Notes under the pieces: model-generated
What the model saw: only the letters and a program-made list of their open reading frames with translations
What the model was told of the DNA's origin: nothing
The model's database searches: none
Origin: an uncultured Granulosicoccaceae bacterium
GTDB lineage: Bacteria > Pseudomonadota > Gammaproteobacteria > Granulosicoccales > Granulosicoccaceae
DNA length: 64,000 nucleotides
NCBI GenBank assembly: GCA_938041955.1
Contig: CALISD010000005.1
Location: forward strand, 57,634-121,633
Reading direction: 5' to 3'
Shown: positions 9,659 to 18,049 of the stretch, piece by piece
Position numbering within the stretch: position 1 is the stretch's first letter
How the letters are laid out: every line of letters starts with the position of its first letter
Made by a program: the position numbers and the translations under genes

Positions 9659-10417
9659 CTAGAAAAAGCCTTCCGGCACGGAAACGATATCCCCCGGATA
9701 AACCGGATCTCGCATTCTGATTTTACCCTGTTGTTGCTGGCCATCGACATCACGCGACACTTTTATACGCTTCTTCGATGCACGACCGGTGAATCCACCA
9801 GCCAGAGCAATGGTTTTTTCCAGTGTTAAGCCAGGTTGGTAAGGGTAGTTACCAGGACGTTGCACTTCACCATTCACAAATACCTGCAGATACTCTGCAA
9901 CTTCAATGATGTCTCCGGGTAAGACAGCATCAGTTGATCGCATACTAAACAGTTGAGACTCACCATTAATCACGCGTGTCAGTGTGATTCGTTCTTTCGA
10001 CGCTTTCTCTGCAAAACCACCTGCAAGCGCTATGGCCTTATCAAGCGTTAAGCCCGGCTTATAGTCATAGCCACCGGGGCTATTCACCTCGCCATTGATA
10101 TACACCTGGCGGTAACCGGCAACAGATACACGCACATCCGGATTAACCAGATAACTGCCGGAAAGCTCTCTGGCGATGGTTTTCTCAAGCTGGGAAACGG
10201 TCAGTCCACCGGCACTCAACGCACCAAGCAGTGGATAATTGAGTGTGCCGTTTTCATCAAGCTTGCCGGTAATCGACAGATCCTCTTGACCAAATACAAC
10301 CACTGACACTTCATCGCCAGCCGTTAACTTATACGCTTCCTGGGCCTGCACGCTTGATGTACATATAACAGCCAACAGCGCCGCAAAGCCGAACAACTTA
10401 CGGACTAATGTTTTCAT
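9659..10417 (-). CDS. Polysaccharide export protein with two SLBB domains
   Basis: 252 aa from the ATG at 10417; the frame is open upstream to 10450. MKTLVRKLFGFAALLAVICT... is a signal peptide with likely cleavage after VQA. The one cysteine before it (VIC) does not fit a lipobox. A Poly_export domain (YKLTAGDEVSVVVFGQ) is followed by two near-identical SLBB domains sharing VNGEV..PG.Y.Y.PGLTL and IALAGGF. Full Wza is about 380 aa and has a C-terminal membrane helix; this shorter form lacks one and probably needs a separate outer-membrane partner. It is first in the minus-strand arm, so the promoter should lie in 10418-10812. Confidence 0.88.
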   Translation of the reverse strand: MKTLVRKLFGFAALLAVICTSSVQAQEAYKLTAGDEVSVVVFGQEDLSITGKLDENGTLNYPLLGALSAGGLTVSQLEKTIARELSGSYLVNPDVRVSVAGYRQVYINGEVNSPGGYDYKPGLTLDKAIALAGGFAEKASKERITLTRVINGESQLFSMRSTDAVLPGDIIEVAEYLQVFVNGEVQRPGNYPYQPGLTLEKTIALAGGFTGRASKKRIKVSRDVDGQQQQGKIRMRDPVYPGDIVSVPEGFF

Positions 10418-10812
10418 AGAATTTATCCTAATCGCGGTGATTTCGCGCACTTTACGCGGGCGTCACTGACTGGCACCTGAAATCCGCGAAAACTATTTGA
10501 TCTGATTCAACAAACCCGAACAGGCAAGCACTACCACATCACAAAAATTGCACCGGTGTGGCGTTTACCGACTCTGGTCATACGCACATCAGATACAACC
10601 ATCATCTTAAGCTACGAATGCGGCGTTGGTCCCAATACTCTTTTGTCGGCTGAATTGCCAGCTTGCTTACCCTAATTTCGCAAAATAACGAATGGAAAAT
10701 ATGGCATCTTCGACCTTTTGCGGGAATGATACTTCAATTAACCCACCTGCGGACTTACCTCATTGTTACATAAGGTTGATAAAGTGTTATTCAGGAGCTA
10801 CACGAGCCAGCA
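10418..10812. other. Intergenic region upstream of the export operon
   Basis: About 395 bp between the export gene and the small protein that ends the aldehyde oxidoreductase operon. It should hold the minus-strand promoter of the export/kinase operon. I saw no convincing -35/-10 pair, no intrinsic terminator with a T-tract, and no open frame with a recognisable product. Confidence 0.5.
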
Positions 10813-11139
10813 TTAATGAAGCGGATCCTGCTCGATCACGCTCAGTACTTCATTGAGCACAGAGATATAGCCGAATAGCGAACGGTGTGCGTCCGCATCA
10901 GCGAGGAGCAAACTTTGCGATTGCACCTTAAATTCTTTCACCGTCTGGTCGTGATCAGCAAGCAACGAGGCCAGCAAACCCTGCTCTTCCTGTGTCGGCG
11001 AAAGGTTAAATTTTTTGCGTTTGGCTTCAAGCAAATTTAAGTAGTCAAAATGCCGGCGCTTGGTGGTTTCCATCGCATTGTAAGCCAGCAATGCGTCAGC
11101 TACCGACTCGCGCGTGGGGTCATCCAGCAATTCAGCCAT
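10813..11139 (-). CDS. Small helical protein of unknown function, AOR operon
   Basis: 108 aa, strongly acidic, no cysteine and no signal peptide. It is predicted almost entirely helical (long runs such as LLAYNAMETTKRRHFDYLNL and EEQGLLASLLADHDQTVKEF). I do not recognise the family. It starts 24 nt downstream of the MoaA-like gene, on the same strand, and is the last gene of the aldehyde oxidoreductase operon. A role as a maturation or assembly helper is possible from position alone. Confidence 0.65.
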   Translation of the reverse strand: MAELLDDPTRESVADALLAYNAMETTKRRHFDYLNLLEAKRKKFNLSPTQEEQGLLASLLADHDQTVKEFKVQSQSLLLADADAHRSLFGYISVLNEVLSVIEQDPLH

Positions 11140-11163
11140 GTCTATCTGCCTGTCAATATTGGT

Positions 11164-12249
11164 TTACCCACCTATATGGGACATTTCAACTTTAGGCCGA
11201 AGCACAGACTCGATGGTGCGAGTTTCGGAATATCGGTCGCGGCGCCTCTGCCAAAGACCAGATAGCTTGGTTTCGAGCTCTTCATCTGTGGCACCGCCAC
11301 GAATCAAACTCATTAGATCATGGCCATCAGCCGCGAACAGACAGGTGTAAAGCTTGCCCACTGCAGATAATCGTGCGCGACTGCAATCACCACAAAAAGG
11401 CTGACTTACCGATGCGATGATGCCAATTTCACCTCCACCATCCAGATACTGCCAACGGTTTGCCACCTCTCCGCGATAGTTTGCCGGCACTTTCTCTATC
11501 GGACTTTGTTTGTTAATCAATTCGGCGATCTCGGCGGCTGTTACCACCTCACTATTCTTCCAGCTATTCGTATTGCCAACATCCATAAATTCAATAAATC
11601 TTAGGATCTGACCACTGCCATGAAAGTACTCTGCCATCGGCAAGATACTGTGCTCATTGAGACCGCGCTTCACCACCATGTTGACTTTCACTGACTCAAA
11701 CCCGGCAGCGGACGCGACAGAGATTCCATCAAGTACTTTTTTTACCGGTACACCAACATCATTAACTGCCATGAAGGTTTCATCGTCGAGTGCGTCGAGG
11801 CTAATATTTACTCTATTTAAACCGGCATCACGCAAGCTCCTGGCACGCTTCTCTGTCAGCAGTACTCCATTGGTGGTTAAGCTAATATCTTCGATCAGGT
11901 CGATCGAGGCAATTTTTTCCACCAACTTTTCAAGCTCGCTGCGCACCAACGGTTCACCACCGGTCAGGCGTATTTTTCGTACTCCGAGCACCGAGAACGC
12001 CTGCACGATACGAATGATCTCCTCGAAAGACAGCAACTCCTTCTTGGCCAGAAATTGGTATCCCTTACCGAATTTTTCTTTCGGCATGCAGTAAACACAA
12101 CGAAAATTACAGCGATCCGTGACCGACACGCGCAAGTCATGGATCGGGCGATTCAGCCCATCTGTTATTGTTACTCTACTGCGAGTACCGAGGGTAGAAG
12201 TATCCATTGTGATTCGGGTGTGATCCTTGTTACTGAGATTGTTCTTCAT
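11164..12249 (-). CDS. moaA: MoaA-like GTP 3',8-cyclase (radical SAM)
   Basis: It converts GTP to 3',8-cyclo-7,8-dihydro-GTP, the first step of molybdopterin/tungstopterin synthesis. The radical SAM cluster motif CNFRCVYC is preceded by LRVSVTDR. The SAM-binding RLTGGEPLVR follows, and the second cluster site FCGDCSRARLSAVGKLYTC is near the C-terminus. The protein ends in GG, as MoaA does. The start is uncertain: ATGs at 12249 and 12207 and a TTG at 12279 are possible, none with a good ribosome site. Its place in an AOR operon suggests a copy dedicated to the tungsten enzyme. Confidence 0.9.
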   Translation of the reverse strand: MKNNLSNKDHTRITMDTSTLGTRSRVTITDGLNRPIHDLRVSVTDRCNFRCVYCMPKEKFGKGYQFLAKKELLSFEEIIRIVQAFSVLGVRKIRLTGGEPLVRSELEKLVEKIASIDLIEDISLTTNGVLLTEKRARSLRDAGLNRVNISLDALDDETFMAVNDVGVPVKKVLDGISVASAAGFESVKVNMVVKRGLNEHSILPMAEYFHGSGQILRFIEFMDVGNTNSWKNSEVVTAAEIAELINKQSPIEKVPANYRGEVANRWQYLDGGGEIGIIASVSQPFCGDCSRARLSAVGKLYTCLFAADGHDLMSLIRGGATDEELETKLSGLWQRRRDRYSETRTIESVLRPKVEMSHIGG

Positions 12250-12333
12250 GAATACAAGTGTGCCCGTTCGGCTCACCAAATAATGTTATCTCGATTGCAT
12301 CGCCAGAGCCAATGCCAGGTGCAGTCAATACCT

Positions 12334-12621
12334 TTAACCGCCACCGCGCTGATAGCGTAGATCAAAATATCGCATAAACTGCTCTATCGCGTCAGAACTA
12401 AAATTTTCAAATGCGAAGTCAACCTTCACGTAGGGCAGTGAGAATGATGCGATGTTTCGAGACTGCTGTTCTCCAACGTCGATTCTGAGACTACCAGGCG
12501 CCAGATCGACCGTGACGCCACGGGCGTCTTCCTGAACGCTACGACCATCTACCGCCGCGGGAAGCAACCGAAAAAATTCATCTCGGGAATAACCCATTTC
12601 TCGGCTAAAACTATTTTCCAT
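12334..12621 (-). CDS. Small protein of unknown function between MoaD-like and MoaA-like genes
   Basis: 95 aa, no cysteine and no signal peptide. It begins MENSFSREMGYSRDEFFRLLP, has a beta-rich middle and ends with a glycine-rich tail, FDLRYQRGGG. The aromatic/acidic stretch VDFAFENFSSDAIEQFMRYF may form the core. I do not know the family. It sits 21 nt after the MoaD-like gene in the AOR operon, so a role in pterin cofactor insertion or oxidoreductase maturation is a context-based guess. Confidence 0.65.
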   Translation of the reverse strand: MENSFSREMGYSRDEFFRLLPAAVDGRSVQEDARGVTVDLAPGSLRIDVGEQQSRNIASFSLPYVKVDFAFENFSSDAIEQFMRYFDLRYQRGGG

Positions 12622-12642
12622 AATTATCTTCTAGGTTCCGCT

Positions 12643-12897
12643 TTAACCACCCGCCACTGGCGGCCAGACGGCAACAACATCACCTTCCTTTAACAGCCCG
12701 GTTTGATCACGAGCTTCGTGGTCGAAGTATGTGCCGTTAATTAAGACAAGATGCGCATCTTTTGGTTGCACCCGGAATTGTTCAATAATCTGATGTAGCG
12801 TAACATCGTCAGCGACTTCAATTTCGATTGCATTATTGACAGCCGCACTGGGTAGTAGATGCTGCAGTGTTGCATAGAGCTTAAAGGTAATTTTCAT
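12643..12897 (-). CDS. moaD: MoaD/ThiS-family sulfur carrier
   Basis: 84 aa. It is a small ubiquitin-fold protein beginning MKITFKLYATLQHLLP and ending VWPPVAGG. The C-terminal GlyGly is adenylated and thiocarboxylated in this family and donates sulfur to form the dithiolene of the pyranopterin. No MoaE or MoeB partner is in the window, so those must come from elsewhere. It follows the AorC gene after 124 nt and precedes the 95-aa protein. Confidence 0.85.
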   Translation of the reverse strand: MKITFKLYATLQHLLPSAAVNNAIEIEVADDVTLHQIIEQFRVQPKDAHLVLINGTYFDHEARDQTGLLKEGDVVAVWPPVAGG

Positions 12898-13021
12898 ACT
12901 TGCCTAATCAACGAACCCGACACCGTTATTTAACTGGCATCAAACACCGAAGACGTTATTTACATGCAGGGCAAGTGTGCCCCGCGTTAAAGGATATACC
13001 TACATAAGGCTGCGCAATAAT

Positions 13022-14287
13022 TTACGCTGTTGCCGCACTCACCTGAGACTGGGAGCACGCTAGATACGCTTCCATAATCCGCATCGGGTCTTTCTTAAGA
13101 CGATCCTTCCATAGTCCAAGACTGGTTTTGGATTGAATCAATCCACGCAACACACCTACATGCTGTGTCAATCCCAAGCTGCTGGCACCAACAAGCACAT
13201 CATCTTTAAATTGCAGGTTGAGGTACTTGTGTTCTTTTTCATTGACGAGTTCAGATGACTCACCACCAGGTACACCCATCCACATTCCAAACGATGCAGA
13301 CACTAGACCAATGGTATCCAGCACATTCATATTAACGTTACCAACATGCTCCGTACGGTGCCCGCGAACCATGTTTGTGGCAGCCACTTTGGCGTGCTCA
13401 ACGGCAGTGGGTTGAATCGCCTGAACTGAGTATTCACCGGTATTAAAGTCTTTACCTTGGCATACGTCACCCGCAGCATAGATATCTGCATCACTGGTCT
13501 GAAGATAGTCGTTCACAACAATGCCCTGGTCGGTACGCAAGCCACTGTCCGAGGCAAATCCTAAGTTAGGCGCAACACCTGTTGCACTAATAACAAGATC
13601 AGCATCAACAGTCCCGCCGGTGCTAAGACTAACCCGCAACTTACCACCCCCAATCTGTTCAATGGATTCTGCACGGGTAGAGGTATGTACCGTAACTCCT
13701 TTTTGTTCACACCAGCTTTTAATCATGTTGCCGGACACATCGTTCATCATGCGCGGCACCATACGATTTTCCATTTCAACCACCGTCAGGTTGACATCAC
13801 GCAACGCCAATGATTCCAGAATAATACAGCCAATAAATCCAGCGCCCATCAATACAACGCTTGCACCCGGTTTGGCCAGCTTGACGATCTCTCTTGCGTC
13901 TTCAAGTGTCCAACAGTTATGCACTCCAGGCGAATCGATACCGGGTACTGGTGGCACTACCGGGCTGGCACCCGTTGCGATAAGTAGCTTATCGTATCGA
14001 CGCACCCGTCCGTCATCAGTGATCAAGCGATTAAACTCAGTATCAATCGATGTTGCGCGCTGCTGTACTACATCAATATTTCTACTGGCAAAGTGTTTTG
14101 CCTGCTTGCGAAGGTAAGTCCCGCTTTCATCTATTTTACTGGTTAAGAAGTACGGTATTGCCATACGTGAGTAAGGTGGCTCAGGTTCAGCGCCGATCAT
14201 GGTGATATGTGCCAGCGGATCAAGTTTTCTTAACTGTTCTGTGGCAACTACGCCAGCGGGTCCTGAACCTACAACTACATAAATCAT
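13022..14287 (-). CDS. aorC: AorC-like FAD/NAD(P)-binding oxidoreductase subunit
   Basis: 421 aa, pyridine nucleotide-disulfide oxidoreductase fold. FAD-binding VVGSGPAGVVATEQL is at the N-terminus. A second Rossmann motif, LMGAGFIGCIILESL, is near residue 145, and DADIYAAGDVCQG closes the FAD site near residue 270. There is no CxxxxC redox disulfide. In the three-subunit AOR of Aromatoleum aromaticum, the FAD subunit of about this size passes electrons between the iron-sulfur subunit and NAD+. The gene has a strong ribosome site (AAGGAG, 7 nt before ATG), although an intrinsic terminator lies just upstream of it. Confidence 0.85.
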   Translation of the reverse strand: MIYVVVGSGPAGVVATEQLRKLDPLAHITMIGAEPEPPYSRMAIPYFLTSKIDESGTYLRKQAKHFASRNIDVVQQRATSIDTEFNRLITDDGRVRRYDKLLIATGASPVVPPVPGIDSPGVHNCWTLEDAREIVKLAKPGASVVLMGAGFIGCIILESLALRDVNLTVVEMENRMVPRMMNDVSGNMIKSWCEQKGVTVHTSTRAESIEQIGGGKLRVSLSTGGTVDADLVISATGVAPNLGFASDSGLRTDQGIVVNDYLQTSDADIYAAGDVCQGKDFNTGEYSVQAIQPTAVEHAKVAATNMVRGHRTEHVGNVNMNVLDTIGLVSASFGMWMGVPGGESSELVNEKEHKYLNLQFKDDVLVGASSLGLTQHVGVLRGLIQSKTSLGLWKDRLKKDPMRIMEAYLACSQSQVSAATA

Positions 14288-14347
14288 TGGCGTCTCCTTA
14301 GAGTATCAAGGCAATTAACTGAGCAAAATGAAACAAATAACAGGATG

Positions 14348-14378
14348 AAAAAAAAGAGCGGCAACAAAGTCGCCGCTC
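14348..14378 (-). terminator. Strong intrinsic terminator between AorB and AorC genes
   Basis: On the minus strand a 10-bp stem (GAGCGGCGAC with GTTGCCGCTC, one G-T pair) closes a 3-nt loop and is followed by eight T residues. It lies 37 nt after the AorB stop and 69 nt before the AorC start. It should reduce transcription into AorC and the cofactor genes, giving more AorA/AorB than AorC, unless there is read-through control or a second promoter. Confidence 0.85.
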
Positions 14379-14414
14379 CTAGCAAACACTACTGAAACCT
14401 TATGAGCAAGCCCT

Positions 14415-16271
14415 TTAAGCAGGTAAACCAAACTTGCTACGAGTTTCTGCAGTTAGGGTTCCGTCTGTAGTCCAACCACGCAACTGATAGTACTCAGGCA
14501 ACATGCTGCCGAGTTCGCAGACTTTACCTTTTGCAGGTCCACTCTTGGCAGCATCTTTAAGCAACCTGTCTGGCAGTGTATCGTCAGCGCCGGTAAGTCC
14601 AGCCTTCATGTTGAAGTCACGCTCAAGTTGCCAGATCCTTTCACCAACTTCCACCAAACGCTCCGGTGACCAGTCACCATCACAAGCAGAATCTATCTGC
14701 GGTGAGATATCATCTAGAGACCAGGCGAAAGTGGTGAAGATGCACAGACCAGCCGAGTCAACTGCTGCTGTTGCATCCTGGAATGCTTTCACCAAACCTG
14801 CTTTGCCTTCAGTGGCAAGCGGATCGGTTTTTTCCGGCACACCTAAAATCTCGGAGGAGACTGTGTAACCACGTAAATGACAGGCTCCACGGTTCGACGT
14901 TGCATAAGCCAGCCCCATTCCCTGAATCCCACGTGGGTCGTAAGCTGGAAATTCCTGGCCCTTTACAGTCATAGACATTTCCGGCCGGCCGTACTTTTCG
15001 CAAAGGCGTCGCGACCCAAGATTGAGGTCCGCACCAAAGCCCTCACTGACTGCAGATTGCTCTACGGCCCAACACAATGCTTCTGCACTACCGAATTTGA
15101 GTTCTACACCACCAGTGTTCGCAGTAGTGATTACGCCAGCCTCGAACAACTCCATTGCCGCTGCAACCGTTGCGCCGAAGGTAATGGGATCCATTCCGTC
15201 TTCGTTGCAAATGAAGTTTACATAGGTCAGTGCATCCAGATCATCAACACCAGTGTCCGAACCGAGAGCCCACGCCGCTTCATATTCCAGTCCACCAGAG
15301 TTGCCCCAATACTGAGGTTTCTCTTTAACAGAGAAGTGCTCACGATCGACGGTTGAAATACGACCGCAGGAAATAGTGCATGCGAAGCAACCGCCATTAC
15401 GCGTGAGGTTCGGCTTACCGTCACTTGCACGTGGTTCCAGCATCGCTTCACCAGATATTTTGTGCGCCCCCTCGAACTGCACTTCCTGCATGTTGCGAGT
15501 CGGCATAGCGCCAACCTCATTGATTACATTCATTAGCACCTGGGTGCCAAGCGCCGGCAGCCCTTCACCAGTAACAGCGTTTTCAGCCAGTACTTTCTTG
15601 CCTGCAGCAATCGATTCCATAAAGCGAGCAGGGTCTTTAATATTTCCAACACCCAACGTACCGCGCACCGATACCGCCTTAAGATTTTTCGAAGCCATCA
15701 CGGTACCTACACCGGAACGCCCGGCCGCACGATGCAAATCGTTAACAATGGCTGAAAACAAGCAACCAGCCTCTGCAGACCGACCCACACAAGCTACCCG
15801 CATTTGAGGATCCTGATGCTTCGCATGCAGCACCTCGTCTGTTTCCCAACAGGACTTACCCCATATTTCCGACGCATCTTCGAGTGATGCTGATTCGTTT
15901 TCAATATTTAAATAAACCGGTCGCGGAGAAGAACCTTCAAAAATTATCATGTCCCATCCAGCACTTTTCAGTTCAGCGCCGAAAAAACCACCCGAGTTAG
16001 AACACGCCACGCCACCTGTTAAAGGGCTTTTCGTGATAACAGAATATCTGCCACCTGTTGAAGCCATTGTTCCGGTGAGCGGACCGGTGGCCATAATCAA
16101 TTTATTATCCGGGCCGAGTGCATCGCACTTCGGGTCTATTTCATCAACAAGATACCTGGTTGCCAAGCCTCTTTGACCCAGGTACTGGTTGGCCCAATCC
16201 ATATTCAATGGCTCGGCGATGCATGTGCCTTCCGTCAGATTGACGCGCAATATTTGTCTAGTCCAAGCCAT
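14415..16271 (-). CDS. aorB: AorB-like tungsten aldehyde oxidoreductase catalytic subunit
   Basis: 618 aa, about 66 kDa. It oxidises aldehydes to acids (and may reduce acids) at a tungsten bis-pyranopterin site. The N-terminal AOR domain carries GPLTGTMASTGGRYSV and KSPLTGG. The 4Fe-4S ligands are GGCFACTISC (CxxCxxxC, about residues 292-300) and the distal Cys in DSAGLCIFTTF (about residue 510). The W-pterin binding region includes AYDPRGIQGMGLAYATSNRG. It starts 2 nt after AorA, so the two are coupled. Size and order match the AorABC enzyme of Aromatoleum. Tungsten rather than molybdenum is inferred from the family. Confidence 0.93.
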   Translation of the reverse strand: MAWTRQILRVNLTEGTCIAEPLNMDWANQYLGQRGLATRYLVDEIDPKCDALGPDNKLIMATGPLTGTMASTGGRYSVITKSPLTGGVACSNSGGFFGAELKSAGWDMIIFEGSSPRPVYLNIENESASLEDASEIWGKSCWETDEVLHAKHQDPQMRVACVGRSAEAGCLFSAIVNDLHRAAGRSGVGTVMASKNLKAVSVRGTLGVGNIKDPARFMESIAAGKKVLAENAVTGEGLPALGTQVLMNVINEVGAMPTRNMQEVQFEGAHKISGEAMLEPRASDGKPNLTRNGGCFACTISCGRISTVDREHFSVKEKPQYWGNSGGLEYEAAWALGSDTGVDDLDALTYVNFICNEDGMDPITFGATVAAAMELFEAGVITTANTGGVELKFGSAEALCWAVEQSAVSEGFGADLNLGSRRLCEKYGRPEMSMTVKGQEFPAYDPRGIQGMGLAYATSNRGACHLRGYTVSSEILGVPEKTDPLATEGKAGLVKAFQDATAAVDSAGLCIFTTFAWSLDDISPQIDSACDGDWSPERLVEVGERIWQLERDFNMKAGLTGADDTLPDRLLKDAAKSGPAKGKVCELGSMLPEYYQLRGWTTDGTLTAETRSKFGLPA

Positions 16272-16273
16272 GA

Positions 16274-16747
16274 TTAACCTCCTACCGTGTTATCTGTTTT
16301 TTCTGCCCACTGGCGCATTTTATCAAGGCCAGTGGCATTCGCATCAACATATGTGATGGCATTAGTGGGACAAGCAGATACACATTGTGGATCCCCACCG
16401 CAGAGATCACATTTCACTACTTTGCCAGAATCTGCATTGTAGTTAACTGTGCCAAACGGGCATGCAATCGTGCAAACCTTGCATCCGACACATAGATCTG
16501 AGATCACATCTTTTGAGCCGGTAACCGCATTGACGACAATGGCATCGACCGGGCAGGCGTGCATGCACCAGGCTTCATCGCACTGCGTGCAGGTATAGGG
16601 TACGAACTTGCCTTCCTCATGAAAGGTGAAGACTTTTATTCTGGATTTAGATGTATTAAAAACACCCTCGTTTTCGAGGGAACATGCCATCTCACACTGT
16701 AGGCAGCCAGTACACTTACCTGGGTCAATATTCAGGGACTTCTGCAT
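16274..16747 (-). CDS. aorA: AorA-like polyferredoxin subunit
   Basis: 157 aa with four 4Fe-4S motifs: CTGCLQCEMAC (residues 12-22), CTQCDEAWCMHACP, CVGCKVCTIACP and CDLCGGDPQCVSACP. It belongs to the DMSO reductase chain B-like electron-transfer family and should wire AorB to the FAD subunit. It is the first gene of the operon, with a strong ribosome site (GGAGGAGCG before ATAA-ATG). The 183-nt gap to the phosphatase gene upstream may hold the promoter. Confidence 0.9.
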   Translation of the reverse strand: MQKSLNIDPGKCTGCLQCEMACSLENEGVFNTSKSRIKVFTFHEEGKFVPYTCTQCDEAWCMHACPVDAIVVNAVTGSKDVISDLCVGCKVCTIACPFGTVNYNADSGKVVKCDLCGGDPQCVSACPTNAITYVDANATGLDKMRQWAEKTDNTVGG

Positions 16748-16881
16748 TTATCGCTCCTCCGAAGGCTTTGTTTTGATTGCAGATTCGGGTAAGCGATAAC
16801 ACTGGTGCCCACCTCTCACCCAAACATATCACAGAAAACCGTTTGGGTGTAAACCGCACAACTATCGCCTCAGAAGAGGGT

Positions 16882-16907
16882 TTCCGGCAACTTAATAAGT
16901 GCCGGAA
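16882..16907. repeat. Hairpin between phosphatase and AorA genes
   Basis: TTCCGGC and GCCGGAA arms extended by ACTT/AAGT, with one bulged A and an AAT loop, make an 11-bp stem. No T-tract follows on either strand. It lies just after the phosphatase stop on the minus strand and may be a weak terminator or an RNA stability element ahead of the AOR operon. Confidence 0.4.
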
Positions 16908-16930
16908 GTAAACGGAACTACAGGGTTGAC

Positions 16931-17569
16931 TTAGGTACCAAAGCCTTTGATTGGCCCACGCGGAGTCGTGGCATACTGGCCACTTTGTGAAGCCACCGGG
17001 CGTGACCACCGATCCTGTCTGGCTTTGCGACCGAACTGGTGCACATACTTTTCCTGGTCTTCAGTTTGAATAGCTCTAGGGCGGACCTTGCGAACTTCGG
17101 CTACAGCAAGCGCTGGTGTCATGCCCATATCAACTAGCAATCTCGCGGCGATCATTCCGGTGCGTCCGAGTCCTGCCAGGCAATGCAACACAATTCTTTC
17201 ACCGGCAATAAGAGAGGCCACCAGTTGTTTGCCCTCTACAGACCACATGTCTTCGAAGGCAAGATCCGGCACATTCATATCCATGATTGGCATTTGACGC
17301 CACCAAAAGCCTGAATCCATTATGTGGCTTCCCAAGTCACCCAGACCTAAACCATGTAGTTCATCCGGTTCATTGAAGGTGACCACACCGCTTGCGCCCC
17401 ACTCCTGGTAGGCCACTAGATCCCGGCGAAGATTTTTCTGCGGATTGCCCCGCCGAGGCGATTCGATCCGAATGCCCGGGCATGCAGACATACCGATCAC
17501 ACCCCGGCGGCCCGGAATATTCAGCGTATAGACTGCGTTCGCGTTGTTGTTATTTACTAATCCAAGCAT
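16931..17569 (-). CDS. Dual-specificity/tyrosine phosphatase-like protein
   Basis: About 212 aa from the ATG at 17569, which has GGAG 8 nt upstream; the open frame runs to 17638. The signature HCLAGLGRTG (HCx5R, Cys at about residue 128) is the catalytic P-loop. A candidate general acid is in the MNVPDLAF loop. AVAEVRKVRPRAIQTEDQ is the helix that usually follows in CDKN3/DSP-type phosphatases. There is no signal peptide. It lies upstream of the AOR operon on the same strand. The substrate is unknown; a phosphorylated small molecule is as possible as a protein. Confidence 0.8.
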   Translation of the reverse strand: MLGLVNNNNANAVYTLNIPGRRGVIGMSACPGIRIESPRRGNPQKNLRRDLVAYQEWGASGVVTFNEPDELHGLGLGDLGSHIMDSGFWWRQMPIMDMNVPDLAFEDMWSVEGKQLVASLIAGERIVLHCLAGLGRTGMIAARLLVDMGMTPALAVAEVRKVRPRAIQTEDQEKYVHQFGRKARQDRWSRPVASQSGQYATTPRGPIKGFGT

Positions 17570-18049
17570 TGGTGTTGCTCCATAGGGACAAATTAACACA
17601 GCGAAAACTAAGGTCCGAACCCATCCTGGGTTGCTCACTGTGTCCGACCGGTTGTCTACCGAAGGCCAATATATCGGCCCAAAGCCATGTTTATTGAAAA
17701 CCGAACAGTCGTACTTGTTTTTATTATTAGAGTGAACTTCTCACATCGAATACTGACGAGTCGTGCCCAAGCCCAGACTCCTCAATTTTACAATGGGGAT
17801 GGCGAGCGCTTCCTCAAGTTGTATTGTGGCTAAATTTTGGTTGCAAAGACAAGTGCTTAACGTAAATGAACGCAAAATCACACAGAAATAAGCATCTCTT
17901 GTAACCTGAAAGCCAGTAATTGGGAACTACCGGAGATTGACCGGGCGCAAATGCCGGCAATCTGACTCACATCCCAAGCTCAGGCGTCAGTTTCAAGCTG
18001 AGGCAGATCAGGCCGATCTGCTCTTATCTACTACTGCCAAGACACAATA
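17570..18049. other. Divergent intergenic region
   Basis: About 480 bp between the minus-strand phosphatase and the plus-strand MoxR gene, so it should contain both promoters. Short inverted repeats are present, such as CAGATC/GATCTG near 18005-18025 and AGATTG/CAATCT near 17932-17965. None has a T-tract or an obvious regulator match, and no gene is seen. Confidence 0.4.
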
